DNA of 58,331 nucleotides from Candidatus Auribacter fodinae (GTDB taxonomy: Bacteria > Auribacterota > Auribacteria > Auribacterales > Auribacteraceae): positions 1 through 58,331 of the forward strand of contig QZJZ01000017.1 of assembly GCA_003599815.1 (NCBI GenBank), given 5' to 3'. Below the pieces are notes generated by a model. That model was not told where the DNA came from, did not search any database, and saw only the letters and a program-made list of their open reading frames with translations. Positions within the stretch are counted from its first letter, which is position 1, and the number at the start of each line of letters is the position of its first letter. Below, piece after piece: positions 1 through 9,010 of this stretch. The position numbers were made by a program, and so were the translations under genes.

Positions 1-3000
1 CTGACATTGCTGGACAGCGGATTGAAGTCTGAGTTTATCGAATCGCTCATTGATGAAGCGCCGACGAAAATAGCGTCGCGGGTGAATGACTATGCCTCGT
101 TGATGTATCGGCTCGGTATTTTCGATGACTCTACCTACCAGTATGTGATAGACCATTTTGAGGAAAAAGATTTGCTCGCGGAACGCATTTCAGAAGCGTT
201 ATCTTCCGCGAAACGGGCAGATGAAACATATGTCCAACTGTTTTTACGTACCGCTCATGATGTTGTGGAAAATAGCAAACGGCTTGACCGCTATATCCCG
301 TTCTTTGAGGCAGTATTGTTTGATCCTGCCGTACGCGCGGCATACCCGGAAATCAGGGCGGATAACCCGCTTATCGCTCAGTATCTTGAAGCGCGTACAT
401 CTGAACAGTTTCTGCTGGAACCGGTGTCGTTGCGTCTTGAAAAACAGCTTTTTGGACAGCTTGATGACATTGCCGCCGGAGTAGACGGTTATTTTCGGAA
501 TGATACGCGAGGATTGCTGGCTCAATATATGCCGCTTTTGAATGCACGGGATCAGTCGCATATCATTCAGGAGTTCAATGATTTCTTTGAAAACGGGTTT
601 TCATATGTCCGCCTGCACGGCAGAATCCCGCGGGAAATCCCTGAACAGGAAATTGGGTACAGTGCGCGCATGATACTGCGGCGAGCGCAGGAAACTGCCC
701 CGGAATTTGGCCGTGCCCGAACTGTGGACGCGTTGACCAGCGAAGACCCGCTCAGGGCGCTTGACGGGATGCGCTATGAACTGCGGCGCCGTAACGGTAT
801 CAGAGCGCAACTGCACAGGCTGGCGGTTGAAATCAGCCGTGACCAGTCATCCGGCTGGATCGATTATTATTTCGGGAAAGTAGCCGAGAGCATGGCGGAA
901 TACGGTATCCCGTTGTCAAAAGCGTATCGCAACAGTACGGAGTTCTATTCAGATGTGATCGATAACCCGAAAGGCGGATGGCGTCTCTTTTCGTATATTA
1001 ACACCATTTACATGTTTGACGCTGATTCAGGTAAAAAATATCTTCGAAAAATTAAAGCGCTTCCGCGTACTGATTTTGTCAGTTTACTGCAAATGCTCGG
1101 GCAGTTGCCGGGGCAAAAAGCAGAGGAGGCATTTGATACACTGCTTGCCGTTGCCGGGACGGGACTTCCGTCGAAACTTGACGCATGGCGCGAAGACGGC
1201 AGTATGCTGGGCCGTTTTGCGTTGCTCAGCCATGCTGAAAATGTAATTATGCCCTCTGATGATATGGAAAACTTTGTTATTCGCGCAGATTTTCAGGCCT
1301 CCGAATCTTTACAGGGCAGAGGCTATTCAGATATGGCTCAAGTGATATATGATTCACTGAACCGCAGAGGCTTTTCGCCTCAGCCAGTAAGGTTTACCCT
1401 TCCTTCCGTAAGCGGTTCGAGATATGGCATTCAGCTGAATAATCTGGTTTTTTCGTCTACTTCGGAAGGCAGGCTGAGAGTTGATTTATACGATCAGGTA
1501 GACGCAGACAAAATTTCGATTTCTGAATTGCAGGCTGTTACGGCTGAAATATCGCTCTCAGACCAGCCTCTCATGCGGCATGATATTGATGACGCGAACG
1601 CATTACAATTTCATGGCGGCATTGATTTGGTTACCGATACGACAGTTCAGTTTTACATCGTATCCACGCATTTTAAATCCAATGTGCCCCGTGCTGTCCA
1701 TTCGGTAACGGTGCAGGCGCCGGTATGGCGATTGTACGATCTTGCGCAGTCGGTATACCTGTCGTTCCCTGAAGACATGGCCGCTATACTGAATCTTGTC
1801 CCTGAAGTTGAATTTGCCGTTATGAGCGAACCAGCAGAGAGTGAATTCCTCAACCTTCAGGCAAACGGCATTGCCGCGATACTCAAAGTTTTTTTCACCC
1901 AGTTTGATCCTGAATGGGTCGCGTCTGGAAAGCGGAACCATATTGTCGGAACGATGTCCACCCTTTCCCCTGAAGAGGTTATGCAGAATCTCAGTTTCGA
2001 GTCATATGCTGATACGACAGTGCTGATGCGGCAGGTATTGGAGCAAATGCAGAAAAAGGTGCTGTATCCTGACCAGCCGCTGGAATGGATTTTTCAGCAA
2101 AATGAACAGGTTAAGCCCACTGTTATTACGGTTGACGGACTGCCTGCCGGGTGGTTCAACGCGGACAATACTGTTTCCATCGATCCTGCGATTCCTGCCG
2201 AACAGGCACGGCTTATTCGGGACTATGCGGGGAGCAAACGGGATGGAAGAGAAACACAAAATACGGACAAACCCGGACTGAACACAGTTGTTCCGGTAGT
2301 CTCTATGCGGCTTGATGAGTACCTTCAGTGGGATACGCAGTGGTATGACGGTTTCTCCGATACGGTTATCGGTATTGATAAATATATCAGAGCCTTAAAT
2401 GATATGGTTGTATTCTGGCCTGCGGTATCGCAATTAGTTGCAAAAAAACATGAGATTCGGATTGTTGAAGGGTACTGGAAAGCGGGTGACCTGCTCTATT
2501 CCGCTACAGATGGATCGAAGGTTATAATACTTGATATTGACACGTTCCGTTCACCGGCACTGCTGGCGTTCACGCTGTCACATGCCGCTGTCCTGCCGGA
2601 ATCCGCGAATGAGGCAGGAGCATTTGCAGGGGAAGTACAGGCGTTGGTTCGCGATATTTTATTTTTTGAGCGGCTGACTCCTGCTGAACAATCAGAACTG
2701 GTATCAATGCTGAGGGACGTCTCTGTCAATACTCAGAAATATGCTGATTTTCTGGAAAATGGGCTTAACCAGTCTCTTAAAGAACGATTTATATCAGCTG
2801 TTGATATGGCGGCAAACGCAGATATATACCCGCAGTATTCCGGATTTGCGGCACCGATGGATCGGGAAACGCTGTACCGGCAGGTAGCGGCGCATATTAA
2901 TCAGGATCTTGCGGATCGGATGCATGCCGCAGGGCTTGACTGGGCAGACACAGCCGCGGTGCTTGCGGGAGTGGACAGCAGGGCTCTTGCCAGTATCGTG

Positions 3001-4485
3001 AGGGTTCTTGATAATCAGGGAAATCCGGATATGTTTGCGCAGTTTGTCCTGATGACAGCAGGCAAGGGACAGCTTGAGCTTTCTCAACTGATAGAAGCAT
3101 ATTACAGCCCGGAAAACGTAAAGGCACTGTTCAGGTCAGATGAAATGGGCTCCGCACTTGAGCAATGGGCTTACCTTTTTGCGCAGTACGGCCCGGAGGT
3201 GATTCCTGAAATGATAAAAGCGGCGTATGGAGATATAGTCAAGGATAATTTATTCCTCTCCATTTCACCCGGACTGGAAAAGGCATTTAATAAACGGGTT
3301 CATGTATCTGAACCGCCGATGGGGGAAGAAACTTCGTTGGATGAACGCGTTATTTCTGTTTTTATCGAAGAAGGCGATAGCATTATTACCCGGAAGTACT
3401 CCATAAAAGGTGAATTGATCGGGGAAACCTCACATAAAATTATCCCGTATACTGAAGCGGTACAGTATCTGGTCAGAAAATATTCTGAAGAATGCCAACA
3501 GGTGTATGGGGAACCGTTCGCTGTTATTATTGATGAGCTTGAAGCGATGAGCGCGAATCCTCCCGATCTGTTGAAAGCACGGGAAACGATGAGCGGTATT
3601 CTTAAAAGACTGCAATCGCTTGGGGAGCATTACAATAAAATGAGGAATGAAGTTGACCTTTCGCAGATTCAGCTTAGTAAACGGAATGAGATTGAGAATA
3701 TCATTAAACAATTTCTCAGTGACCTCATTGGGTCGCCATTGGCCGCGGCATTCGGATTCACGCAATTAGTCAGCCAGGGATTGGAAGAAGATGGAAGCAG
3801 TGATCAGGTTGCACAGGCAGTGCGATGGAATGAAAAAATACTATCGAGTTTACTGAGGATGCAGGAAAATATGGTGCGGTTTCAGATGATTCAGGATATA
3901 TATATCGCGCCGCGTCCTCCGGGAATGATTATTTTTGACCAGACACTGGAACAGGCGGAGAACCGGGTTTTCACTGAAAATCCATTTTCTTCAAACAGAG
4001 ATATTATGGACGCCATCACTCAGAAAATTGAAAAAGCTGAACAGGGCGAGGTGTTTGTCGTTTACTTTGAGGGAACGGATACCCAGTCTTTACAATGGTT
4101 GTGGTTGATTCAACAGCAGATTGATGAGCGTCCGTCAGTCCGGCTTGCTGTTGTCGCTCCTCAGTATGTTTCGGCCGCTTTTACCGAGGTACTTGAATCG
4201 ATAGGCATCAGCACTAAAAATATTGTTATATTCGGGCAGGAAGTGCTTGCGCAAGTACAGCCGAATACGGAAACCCCGCTGAATCCGGCGGATGTAGCCC
4301 GGCTCACATCCCTGAACCTTGATGTCCCGGTTAATAACATTGTTTTTATGACAGCAGACAAAGCGTCTTTTGCCGCTATTGCCCGGTCAGGTTTGCAGGT
4401 AGTTCCACTTCCTGAAATTCAGAATGTACCAAAACCGGTAAAACGGAATTTCGTGCCGGTTGATCTTCTCGAAAATGCCGCATAA
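1..4485 (+). CDS. Giant multidomain protein of unknown function, 5'-truncated by the window edge
   Basis: The frame is open from the first base, so the gene begins upstream and at least 1490 residues are present here. Residues below are counted from a TTG at position 7. Most of it is unrecognised mixed helix/strand sequence. Near residue 858 the segment TLSHAAVLPE sits where the exported protein at 38407-47610 has a zinc-protease motif, but the HExxH ligands are absent. Around residues 1235-1255, FLSDLIGSPLAAAFGFTQLV has the spacing of a histidine-kinase DHp helix, with Asp1239 in place of the phospho-acceptor His. No HATPase domain follows; instead there is a Rossmann-like alpha/beta tail of about 150 residues. 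It probably belongs to the same giant-protein class as the 2269- and 3067-residue proteins, but its N-terminus cannot be seen. Function unknown. Confidence 0.85.
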   Translation: MTLLDSGLKSEFIESLIDEAPTKIASRVNDYASLMYRLGIFDDSTYQYVIDHFEEKDLLAERISEALSSAKRADETYVQLFLRTAHDVVENSKRLDRYIPFFEAVLFDPAVRAAYPEIRADNPLIAQYLEARTSEQFLLEPVSLRLEKQLFGQLDDIAAGVDGYFRNDTRGLLAQYMPLLNARDQSHIIQEFNDFFENGFSYVRLHGRIPREIPEQEIGYSARMILRRAQETAPEFGRARTVDALTSEDPLRALDGMRYELRRRNGIRAQLHRLAVEISRDQSSGWIDYYFGKVAESMAEYGIPLSKAYRNSTEFYSDVIDNPKGGWRLFSYINTIYMFDADSGKKYLRKIKALPRTDFVSLLQMLGQLPGQKAEEAFDTLLAVAGTGLPSKLDAWREDGSMLGRFALLSHAENVIMPSDDMENFVIRADFQASESLQGRGYSDMAQVIYDSLNRRGFSPQPVRFTLPSVSGSRYGIQLNNLVFSSTSEGRLRVDLYDQVDADKISISELQAVTAEISLSDQPLMRHDIDDANALQFHGGIDLVTDTTVQFYIVSTHFKSNVPRAVHSVTVQAPVWRLYDLAQSVYLSFPEDMAAILNLVPEVEFAVMSEPAESEFLNLQANGIAAILKVFFTQFDPEWVASGKRNHIVGTMSTLSPEEVMQNLSFESYADTTVLMRQVLEQMQKKVLYPDQPLEWIFQQNEQVKPTVITVDGLPAGWFNADNTVSIDPAIPAEQARLIRDYAGSKRDGRETQNTDKPGLNTVVPVVSMRLDEYLQWDTQWYDGFSDTVIGIDKYIRALNDMVVFWPAVSQLVAKKHEIRIVEGYWKAGDLLYSATDGSKVIILDIDTFRSPALLAFTLSHAAVLPESANEAGAFAGEVQALVRDILFFERLTPAEQSELVSMLRDVSVNTQKYADFLENGLNQSLKERFISAVDMAANADIYPQYSGFAAPMDRETLYRQVAAHINQDLADRMHAAGLDWADTAAVLAGVDSRALASIVRVLDNQGNPDMFAQFVLMTAGKGQLELSQLIEAYYSPENVKALFRSDEMGSALEQWAYLFAQYGPEVIPEMIKAAYGDIVKDNLFLSISPGLEKAFNKRVHVSEPPMGEETSLDERVISVFIEEGDSIITRKYSIKGELIGETSHKIIPYTEAVQYLVRKYSEECQQVYGEPFAVIIDELEAMSANPPDLLKARETMSGILKRLQSLGEHYNKMRNEVDLSQIQLSKRNEIENIIKQFLSDLIGSPLAAAFGFTQLVSQGLEEDGSSDQVAQAVRWNEKILSSLLRMQENMVRFQMIQDIYIAPRPPGMIIFDQTLEQAENRVFTENPFSSNRDIMDAITQKIEKAEQGEVFVVYFEGTDTQSLQWLWLIQQQIDERPSVRLAVVAPQYVSAAFTEVLESIGISTKNIVIFGQEVLAQVQPNTETPLNPADVARLTSLNLDVPVNNIVFMTADKASFAAIARSGLQVVPLPEIQNVPKPVKRNFVPVDLLENAA

Positions 4486-4538
4486 GTATAATTCTGCCGA
4501 TAGTTTTATTATTTTTGAACAGGTTTGATCGTCCGACG

Positions 4539-4568
4539 ATCACTAAACGATTAAAAGTGATTTTTTTT
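4539..4568 (+). terminator. Intrinsic terminator after the truncated giant gene
   Basis: ATCACT (4539-4544) and AGTGAT (4556-4561) form a short stem followed directly by seven T (4562-4568). A second perfect hairpin, GATCGTC-C-GACGATC (4527-4541), overlaps its left arm, so the two are mutually exclusive. Placement 40-80 bases after the stop codon fits a terminator. Confidence 0.55.
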
Positions 4569-4667
4569 GACGCCTATGTTGTGATAAGATGATAACAATG
4601 AAAAGTCACGAAAGAACGCCATTCCAGAGAGAATGAAGTTCGCGACGCCATTTCCGCCGATGACTAA

Positions 4668-4795
4668 AAATATCATAGCGAACCCTCGTAGAGGGTGTGG
4701 AAATATCCTCATTCGGATAGTGTTATACGATGAGATCTCCGCGTCGCTGTCGTTCTGAGTGATGTCATGTTGAAAGAGAAACCAGAGATTTTTTT
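4668..4795 (+). repeat. Dispersed intergenic element, copy A
   Basis: This stretch aligns along its length with copy D (55272-55425). It has the same left block with a hairpin (ACCCTC-GTA-GAGGGT at 4682-4696), a shared CGGATAGTGT block, a GCGTCGCT block, and a right end resembling GATGTCAT..TTGAAAGAG. With the terminator it accounts for most of the 362-base gap before the next gene. No coding potential was seen. The class resembles short palindromic MITE/REP-like elements. Confidence 0.6.
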
Positions 4796-4847
4796 ATCAA
4801 TCCCAAGATCAAAAAAACACTATTTGTTATTTTACAGGAGGTTGTTT

Positions 4848-5030
4848 ATGCTGGCGTGGTCATTCACCTTTTTATTCTTTGCGATTATCGGAGGTATCAT
4901 GAGCTTTACCCAGTTTACGGAAGTTCCTTCCGGGCTTGGCAAGGCTCTGTCTGTTTTGTTTCTGATTTTATTTGTTATCTCACTTGTTATGAGGGCGGTT
5001 CGTAATAAGTCCGCCGGAAGCGCACACTGA
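4848..5030 (+). CDS. DUF1328 family small membrane protein (YtjA-like)
   Basis: A 60-residue protein with two hydrophobic helices: LAWSFTFLFFAIIGGIM near the N-terminus and LSVLFLILFVISLVM near the C-terminus, separated by a Gly-containing hinge. This is the typical size and layout of DUF1328/YtjA proteins, which are inner-membrane proteins of unknown, possibly stress-linked, function. The ATG at 4848 is chosen because CAGGAGG lies six bases upstream (4835-4841). A longer in-frame start at 4767 would add 27 charged residues and has no such site. It lies just upstream of the superoxide reductase gene, which has its own candidate promoter. Confidence 0.8.
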   Translation: MLAWSFTFLFFAIIGGIMSFTQFTEVPSGLGKALSVLFLILFVISLVMRAVRNKSAGSAH

Positions 5031-5048
5031 GAACGCTCAAAAAAACAG

Positions 5049-5078
5049 TTGCCGAAAGCAGAGCGCGTGTATTATAAC
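5049..5078 (+). promoter_or_regulatory. Candidate sigma70 promoter for superoxide reductase
   Basis: TTGCCG (5049-5054), an 18-base spacer, then TATAAC (5073-5078), 68 bases ahead of the start codon. The match to consensus is moderate. Confidence 0.4.
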
Positions 5079-5145
5079 ATCAAATGAATAAACTGGTTTG
5101 TTTCAGTGCGTGAAAACGAACAATACTCAACCAAAGGAGTTCAGC

Positions 5146-5538
5146 ATGGCTTTAAGTGAATTATATCAAAGCGCTGACTGGAAAGCGGAAAAACACGCTC
5201 CCGTCATTGAAGCGCCTGATTCAGTGAAAAAAGGTGATTTTTTTAATGTAAATGTTTCAATAGGCAAGGCTATTGCGCACCCGAACAAAACGGAACACCA
5301 TATCAGCTGGATAGAAGTGTTCTTTCATCCTGATGGCGAAAAATTTCCTTATCAGATTGCCAGAGCAGAATTTACCGCGCATGGCGCGTCGCCGCAGGGA
5401 CCTGACACAAGTAGTGTCTATACTCACCATACTGCGACAGTCAGCTTTAAAACCGAAAAAGCGGGTACTATTCTGGCTTCAAGCTATTGTAATATTCATG
5501 GATTGTGGCAGAGCGACAAAAAGATTACTGTGCAATAA
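5146..5538 (+). CDS. Superoxide reductase, class II (neelaredoxin type)
   Basis: The 130-residue product is a one-domain superoxide reductase, which reduces superoxide to hydrogen peroxide at a mononuclear iron site in the cytoplasm of anaerobes and microaerophiles. The expected ligand set is visible: His17 in EKHAP (with Glu15), His45 in AHPNKT, His51 in EHHISW, and Cys115 and His118 in YCNIHGLW. The N-terminal desulforedoxin domain of class I enzymes is absent, so no second iron site is expected. The start at 5146 has AAGGAG (5134-5139) at good spacing; an upstream in-frame start at 5098 lacks a ribosome site. The gene is followed by a strong terminator, so it is probably monocistronic. It indicates an organism that meets oxygen but relies on anaerobic-type detoxification. 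Confidence 0.93.
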   Translation: MALSELYQSADWKAEKHAPVIEAPDSVKKGDFFNVNVSIGKAIAHPNKTEHHISWIEVFFHPDGEKFPYQIARAEFTAHGASPQGPDTSSVYTHHTATVSFKTEKAGTILASSYCNIHGLWQSDKKITVQ

Positions 5539-5549
5539 GCGCTGGTATC

Positions 5550-5587
5550 AAACGGGGTATGTTGTGTGAATAGACATACCCCGTTTT
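5550..5587 (+). terminator. Intrinsic terminator of superoxide reductase
   Basis: A 13-base perfect inverted repeat, AAACGGGGTATGT / ACATACCCCGTTT, ends in TTTT about 12 bases after the stop codon. Confidence 0.85.
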
Positions 5588-5714
5588 CTTTGGTTTGTAT
5601 CTGATCCATTTCATTATTATTCTCACGTTGTACATGCGGCATAGAAAATTTCCGTTTCCATCTGGAGTAATACAAAATTCGGAAACGACTGTTCTTGCTG
5701 TAAGCCCCTCCGCA

Positions 5715-5805
5715 GTATTATACTGCACGATGAGATCACCACGCCGTTAACGCTCTTCGTGATGATGTCTTAAAAGAGAAGCTGAGAAACATTTTCGGCA
5801 CTCAC
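5715..5805 (+). repeat. Dispersed intergenic element, copy B (right half)
   Basis: It shares the block CGTTAACGCTC.TCGTGATGATGTCTTAAAAGAGAA with copies C, D and E, and the ACGATGAGATC block with copy A. The left hairpin block is missing or too diverged to align. It lies in the 463-base gap between superoxide reductase and the 60-residue gene; apart from the terminator, nothing else was seen there. Confidence 0.55.
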
Positions 5806-6001
5806 ATTCTGAGCTTAATTATGTCTAAGTCCTTCATACTCTTTTTATAAGCGCTGTAAATATTTATTAAGCAAAACAGGGGTCTTGACGAAGAATGTAC
5901 TACAGGCGTCTGGTGTAATAAACTCTTTTTTCAGGTGTTTAAATTATTGGAGAAATTTTCAGGCTTGGAAAGAATTCTCAATACGTGAAGAGGGCTGAAT
6001 T

Positions 6002-6184
6002 ATGGGACAGCAGTTGTATTATTATTATGACCAGGCAAGAAAAATGGGCGGATTGCGTGCTCAGATCAAACTTTCGTCTCTCATGAGGCTTTCAGCCGCG
6101 ACTGCGGCTCATATGGGAGATTCTCCGGAACAACTTCAGCGTTGCAGAAGCGCATTTTCCCGTCTACAACAGGAATTCAGGTAA
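6002..6184 (+). CDS. Small helical protein of unknown function (60 aa)
   Basis: A short reading frame with a convincing ribosome-binding site (GAAGAGGG at 5987-5994, seven bases before the ATG). The product is soluble and probably helical: a Tyr-rich start (YYYYDQARK), a Gly-Gly-Leu-Arg-Ala turn, then a basic amphipathic segment, an SPEQLQRC turn and a charged final helix. No family was assigned with certainty. It stands alone between a repeat copy and the promoter of the next gene. The ribosome site and lack of overlap with any better frame favour a real gene, but only homology or expression data would settle it. Confidence 0.55.
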   Translation: MGQQLYYYYDQARKMGGLRAQIKLSSLMRLSAATAAHMGDSPEQLQRCRSAFSRLQQEFR

Positions 6185-6360
6185 GAAAAGACAAAAAAAT
6201 TCTTCGAAAAGCAGATGCGATAATTCAGTTTTTATTAATAATGTCCGATATCTTAAGATAAGACCTTTTGTATGAGCATCATGTATAGCATGATTTGCGG
6301 ACGGGTTTTTTTACAGATTTTGTTTTTATTATGTAAGTTTATCTTCATAAAACAGTTCTG

Positions 6361-6389
6361 TTGTAAAATTGATCTTTATGTGTTATAAT
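6361..6389 (+). promoter_or_regulatory. Sigma70-type promoter for the lamin-tail secreted protein
   Basis: TTGTAA (6361-6366), a 17-base spacer and a perfect TATAAT (6384-6389), about 49 bases before the start codon. Confidence 0.6.
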
Positions 6390-6437
6390 GATTAGTAGAT
6401 ATTTCATTATTAACGATAAACGGACGGGAGTTTAACC

Positions 6438-8303
6438 ATGAAAAACTGGTCGCGAATGCATTTTGTGCTTTTTTGTGTGTGTTTTATTGTGTGTATCGTC
6501 AGCGCTTCAGCCGGTTATACCGTGCAAAAGCTTGTCATCAATGAGGTTTATTACGCTTTTGACGGGGGGACTGTGGGGCAGTGGGTAGAATTGTATAATT
6601 CAGGGGATGAGGCGATTGACCTCAGCTCCGCGAATCTCAGGCTTCAGATATCAAGCTCCACTTCATGGGTAACCGGAGGCGCGCAGGAATTTTCGCTGAC
6701 GATGAATTATACCATCGCCCCCGGAACGTATTTTCTTATTAGCAACACGGCTAATGCTTTGGGCACCAATTTATATGCGGACTATGTAAACACCTCGCTC
6801 CTTGTATCGAAGCCGGTTGGTATTTTTTCCGTGCGCGGTGTGAGGATTTTGTTAAACGGCGTTGTCTCCGACGCGATTTTGTACGGCAAACCGGACGGCA
6901 GTTCTACCAATATGGCCGCTCTCGACCCGACGGGGTATTACAGCGGAGGCGGGGCTGTATCGGCTGTACCGATTGTTTCAGGAACTCCGAATAACTTTTC
7001 GCTTACCAGAGATAATTTTCTCGATATGAATCATCCTGATGACTGGGATATCGCGGCAACACCCACTCCTCAGTCAGCTCCGCCGTTTACTATCAGCACG
7101 TTGACTCCTGCAGTCAATGAACTGGTGCTCATGACACGGGGGTATATGGCGAAAAGCGGGTTTAACTGGGATTTCGACGGCAACGGAATCGTTGATGCCA
7201 TTGATGAAAGCGCTGTTCTGATCCGTTACCCGTCCAACTCAGTGGTTCGCCCTGCTGTACGGGCGAGCGGTACACTGGGATCCGCTTCTCAGGCTGTGAC
7301 TGTGGGGAATGCGGGAACAGCGGCAGATTCGCTGTATGATAATAATGATGATTACCGCCATCCTTCCGGGGCTGGTATGAACACAACCGGCGGGTATACC
7401 CATGTCGGGGACGGCTACTGGACAGATATGAATACCGGTAAGGGAAGCACGTATTATGAATACCCTGTAACAGTCTCTAAAACAGGATATTACGATATCG
7501 CTCTTTCTGCGCCGTTCGAAGGGGATTTCGCCAATAATGTCCCTGTAGAAATTGTCAGTACCGGTTATGATACGTTTTCCGCGATTTGGGATCAGACATT
7601 GAACTCAGATATCGAACGCCCGATGCTGTTTACGACTGTAGCTACCGTATTCCTTCAGAAAAACCAGACGCATTACGTGCGTGTTAAAAATAACAATACT
7701 CTTTACACTGTCGTAGCGGATGCCTGCGCTGTTGTTCGCGCCGGAACATGGGCTAAGGATAATGAAGGAGTCTACCTTTTTGAAGATTTGACAGATACGG
7801 CTGATACGGATAATGACAGCATTCCTGACGGCTGGGAAATAACCTATAATCTCAACCCGCTTGCAAATGATGCTTCGGGCGACGGTGATGTCGATAACTT
7901 AACCAACTATGAAGAGTACTTGTATCATACAGACCCAACCAATGCCGATACAGACGGCGACGGGCGCAATGACGGACTGGAAGTTGATCAGGAAACAGAC
8001 CCGACCGTACCCGATGACCCGCCGATTGTCATAGATGTTACTGAATGCACCTTTACCGCAGAAGGCGTCAAAATTACGTGGACGCATGATACGCAATACC
8101 TGCATCGCATTTATTGGACGGATTCACTGAGCGGAACTCCGGTCTGGCATAATGTGAACTACTCCACTTTTTACTCGCATATTATAAATAACGGCAATGG
8201 GACACGGTCATGGATCGATAGAGGGCTGGATGATGAAATGCTTGGCGTGTCGCCGTATAATGCCGGAAAACGGTTTTATCGCGTAACAGCTTTTGAACCG
8301 TAA
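6438..8303 (+). CDS. Secreted protein with lamin-tail domain and calcium-binding repeats
   Basis: The 621-residue protein starts with a signal peptide (hydrophobic core about residues 8-25, cleavage near ASAG). Residues 30-160 look like a lamin-tail (LTD) domain, with VINEVYYAF...WVELYNSGDEAIDLS, a beta-sandwich common in secreted bacterial proteins. Near 243-262, DFDGNGIVDAIDE resembles one dockerin-type calcium loop. Residues 453-525 carry thrombospondin type-3-like Asp-rich repeats (DTDNDSIPDGWE, DTDGDGRNDGLE). The C-terminal 85 residues form a short beta module ending in KRFYRVT, similar in layout to the ends of the GH16 and PKD proteins in this window. An extracellular or surface structural or adhesive role is inferred. 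No catalytic motif was seen. Confidence 0.85.
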   Translation: MKNWSRMHFVLFCVCFIVCIVSASAGYTVQKLVINEVYYAFDGGTVGQWVELYNSGDEAIDLSSANLRLQISSSTSWVTGGAQEFSLTMNYTIAPGTYFLISNTANALGTNLYADYVNTSLLVSKPVGIFSVRGVRILLNGVVSDAILYGKPDGSSTNMAALDPTGYYSGGGAVSAVPIVSGTPNNFSLTRDNFLDMNHPDDWDIAATPTPQSAPPFTISTLTPAVNELVLMTRGYMAKSGFNWDFDGNGIVDAIDESAVLIRYPSNSVVRPAVRASGTLGSASQAVTVGNAGTAADSLYDNNDDYRHPSGAGMNTTGGYTHVGDGYWTDMNTGKGSTYYEYPVTVSKTGYYDIALSAPFEGDFANNVPVEIVSTGYDTFSAIWDQTLNSDIERPMLFTTVATVFLQKNQTHYVRVKNNNTLYTVVADACAVVRAGTWAKDNEGVYLFEDLTDTADTDNDSIPDGWEITYNLNPLANDASGDGDVDNLTNYEEYLYHTDPTNADTDGDGRNDGLEVDQETDPTVPDDPPIVIDVTECTFTAEGVKITWTHDTQYLHRIYWTDSLSGTPVWHNVNYSTFYSHIINNGNGTRSWIDRGLDDEMLGVSPYNAGKRFYRVTAFEP

Positions 8304-8323
8304 TACTGGTTTATAGTAAAATA

Positions 8324-8363
8324 AAAACGCCTTGAGTGAACTTGCCGCTCAAGGCGTTTTTTT
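8324..8363. terminator. Bidirectional intrinsic terminator between convergent genes
   Basis: AAACGCCTTGAG / CTCAAGGCGTTT form a 12-base stem, with T runs following on both strands. It can end transcripts of the lamin-tail gene (+) and of the YnbE-YdbL gene (-). Confidence 0.9.
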
Positions 8364-8377
8364 GTTCGAAAGAGGTT

Positions 8378-8995
8378 TTACTTAATCTGCCAATTGTTTT
8401 TTCCTGAGTTACGGTCATACACCTCAATAGGAGTGCCTGACGGAGCGTTCTGCTGTATTTGGGTCGCGTATACTTTCCCTATTTCTTCAGGGTTTGCTCC
8501 TTCAATCTGAGCCAGATTATTATAGATAATTGTACGGTCAGCATTCTCTGCCTGAATCAACTGCTGGAGCGTAGGAGACCCGACAGATTTGTTATAAAGG
8601 GTGACAAATCCAAGTGCATTCTCGCCAATAATTCCTTTCTGCTGCCATGATACCAGTTCTGCGCGGCGGTTTTGCCTGTTTGCGATAGCGGTTTTGCTTT
8701 CCTCAGAAAGGCGCGAGACAATGGATCCTGATTGAGCATAAGCCGGTGAACCGAATAAGAGGGTGTCCATCAGCTCAAAAAAGTTGAAGGACTGGGGCTG
8801 AGCGCCGGAGTTGATTAGATCCTCAATAGTGTTGGCGTGTTCGACCGTGTGCTGATACACATCAATACGCATGTTTACGTCAACCCGAAAAGGTTCGTCC
8901 TGTTCAACTTTAATGTTGTGCTGGGTGCATCCGATGTACAGGCATAAACTTGTTCCCGCGATAAGCATTGTCATGGCGATAGTATGTGGTTTCAT
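8378..8995 (-). CDS. YnbE-YdbL fusion lipoprotein (DUF1318)
   Basis: The 205-residue protein begins with a lipoprotein signal (LCLYIGC, lipidated Cys about residue 23). A short segment follows, IKVEQDEPFRVDVNMRIDVY, with the alternating-strand pattern of the small lipoprotein YnbE. After a linker of about 60 residues comes a YdbL/DUF1318 domain (ANRQNRRAELVSWQQKGIIGENALGFV). In E. coli these are separate genes after ydbH. YnbE pairs with YdbH to bridge inner and outer membranes in phospholipid transport, and YdbL is a periplasmic modulator. Here the two are one polypeptide, directly downstream of a YdbH-like gene (15-base gap), in the same ydbH-ynbE-ydbL order. The start has AAAGGAG six bases upstream. 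Confidence 0.8.
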   Translation of the reverse strand: MKPHTIAMTMLIAGTSLCLYIGCTQHNIKVEQDEPFRVDVNMRIDVYQHTVEHANTIEDLINSGAQPQSFNFFELMDTLLFGSPAYAQSGSIVSRLSEESKTAIANRQNRRAELVSWQQKGIIGENALGFVTLYNKSVGSPTLQQLIQAENADRTIIYNNLAQIEGANPEEIGKVYATQIQQNAPSGTPIEVYDRNSGKNNWQIK

Positions 8996-9010
8996 CTGTT
9001 TCTCCTTTGG

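Noticed and set aside
4527..4541. Palindrome GATCGTC-C-GACGATC considered as an operator
   Set aside because: It overlaps the terminator just after a stop codon, where an operator would have no promoter to act on.
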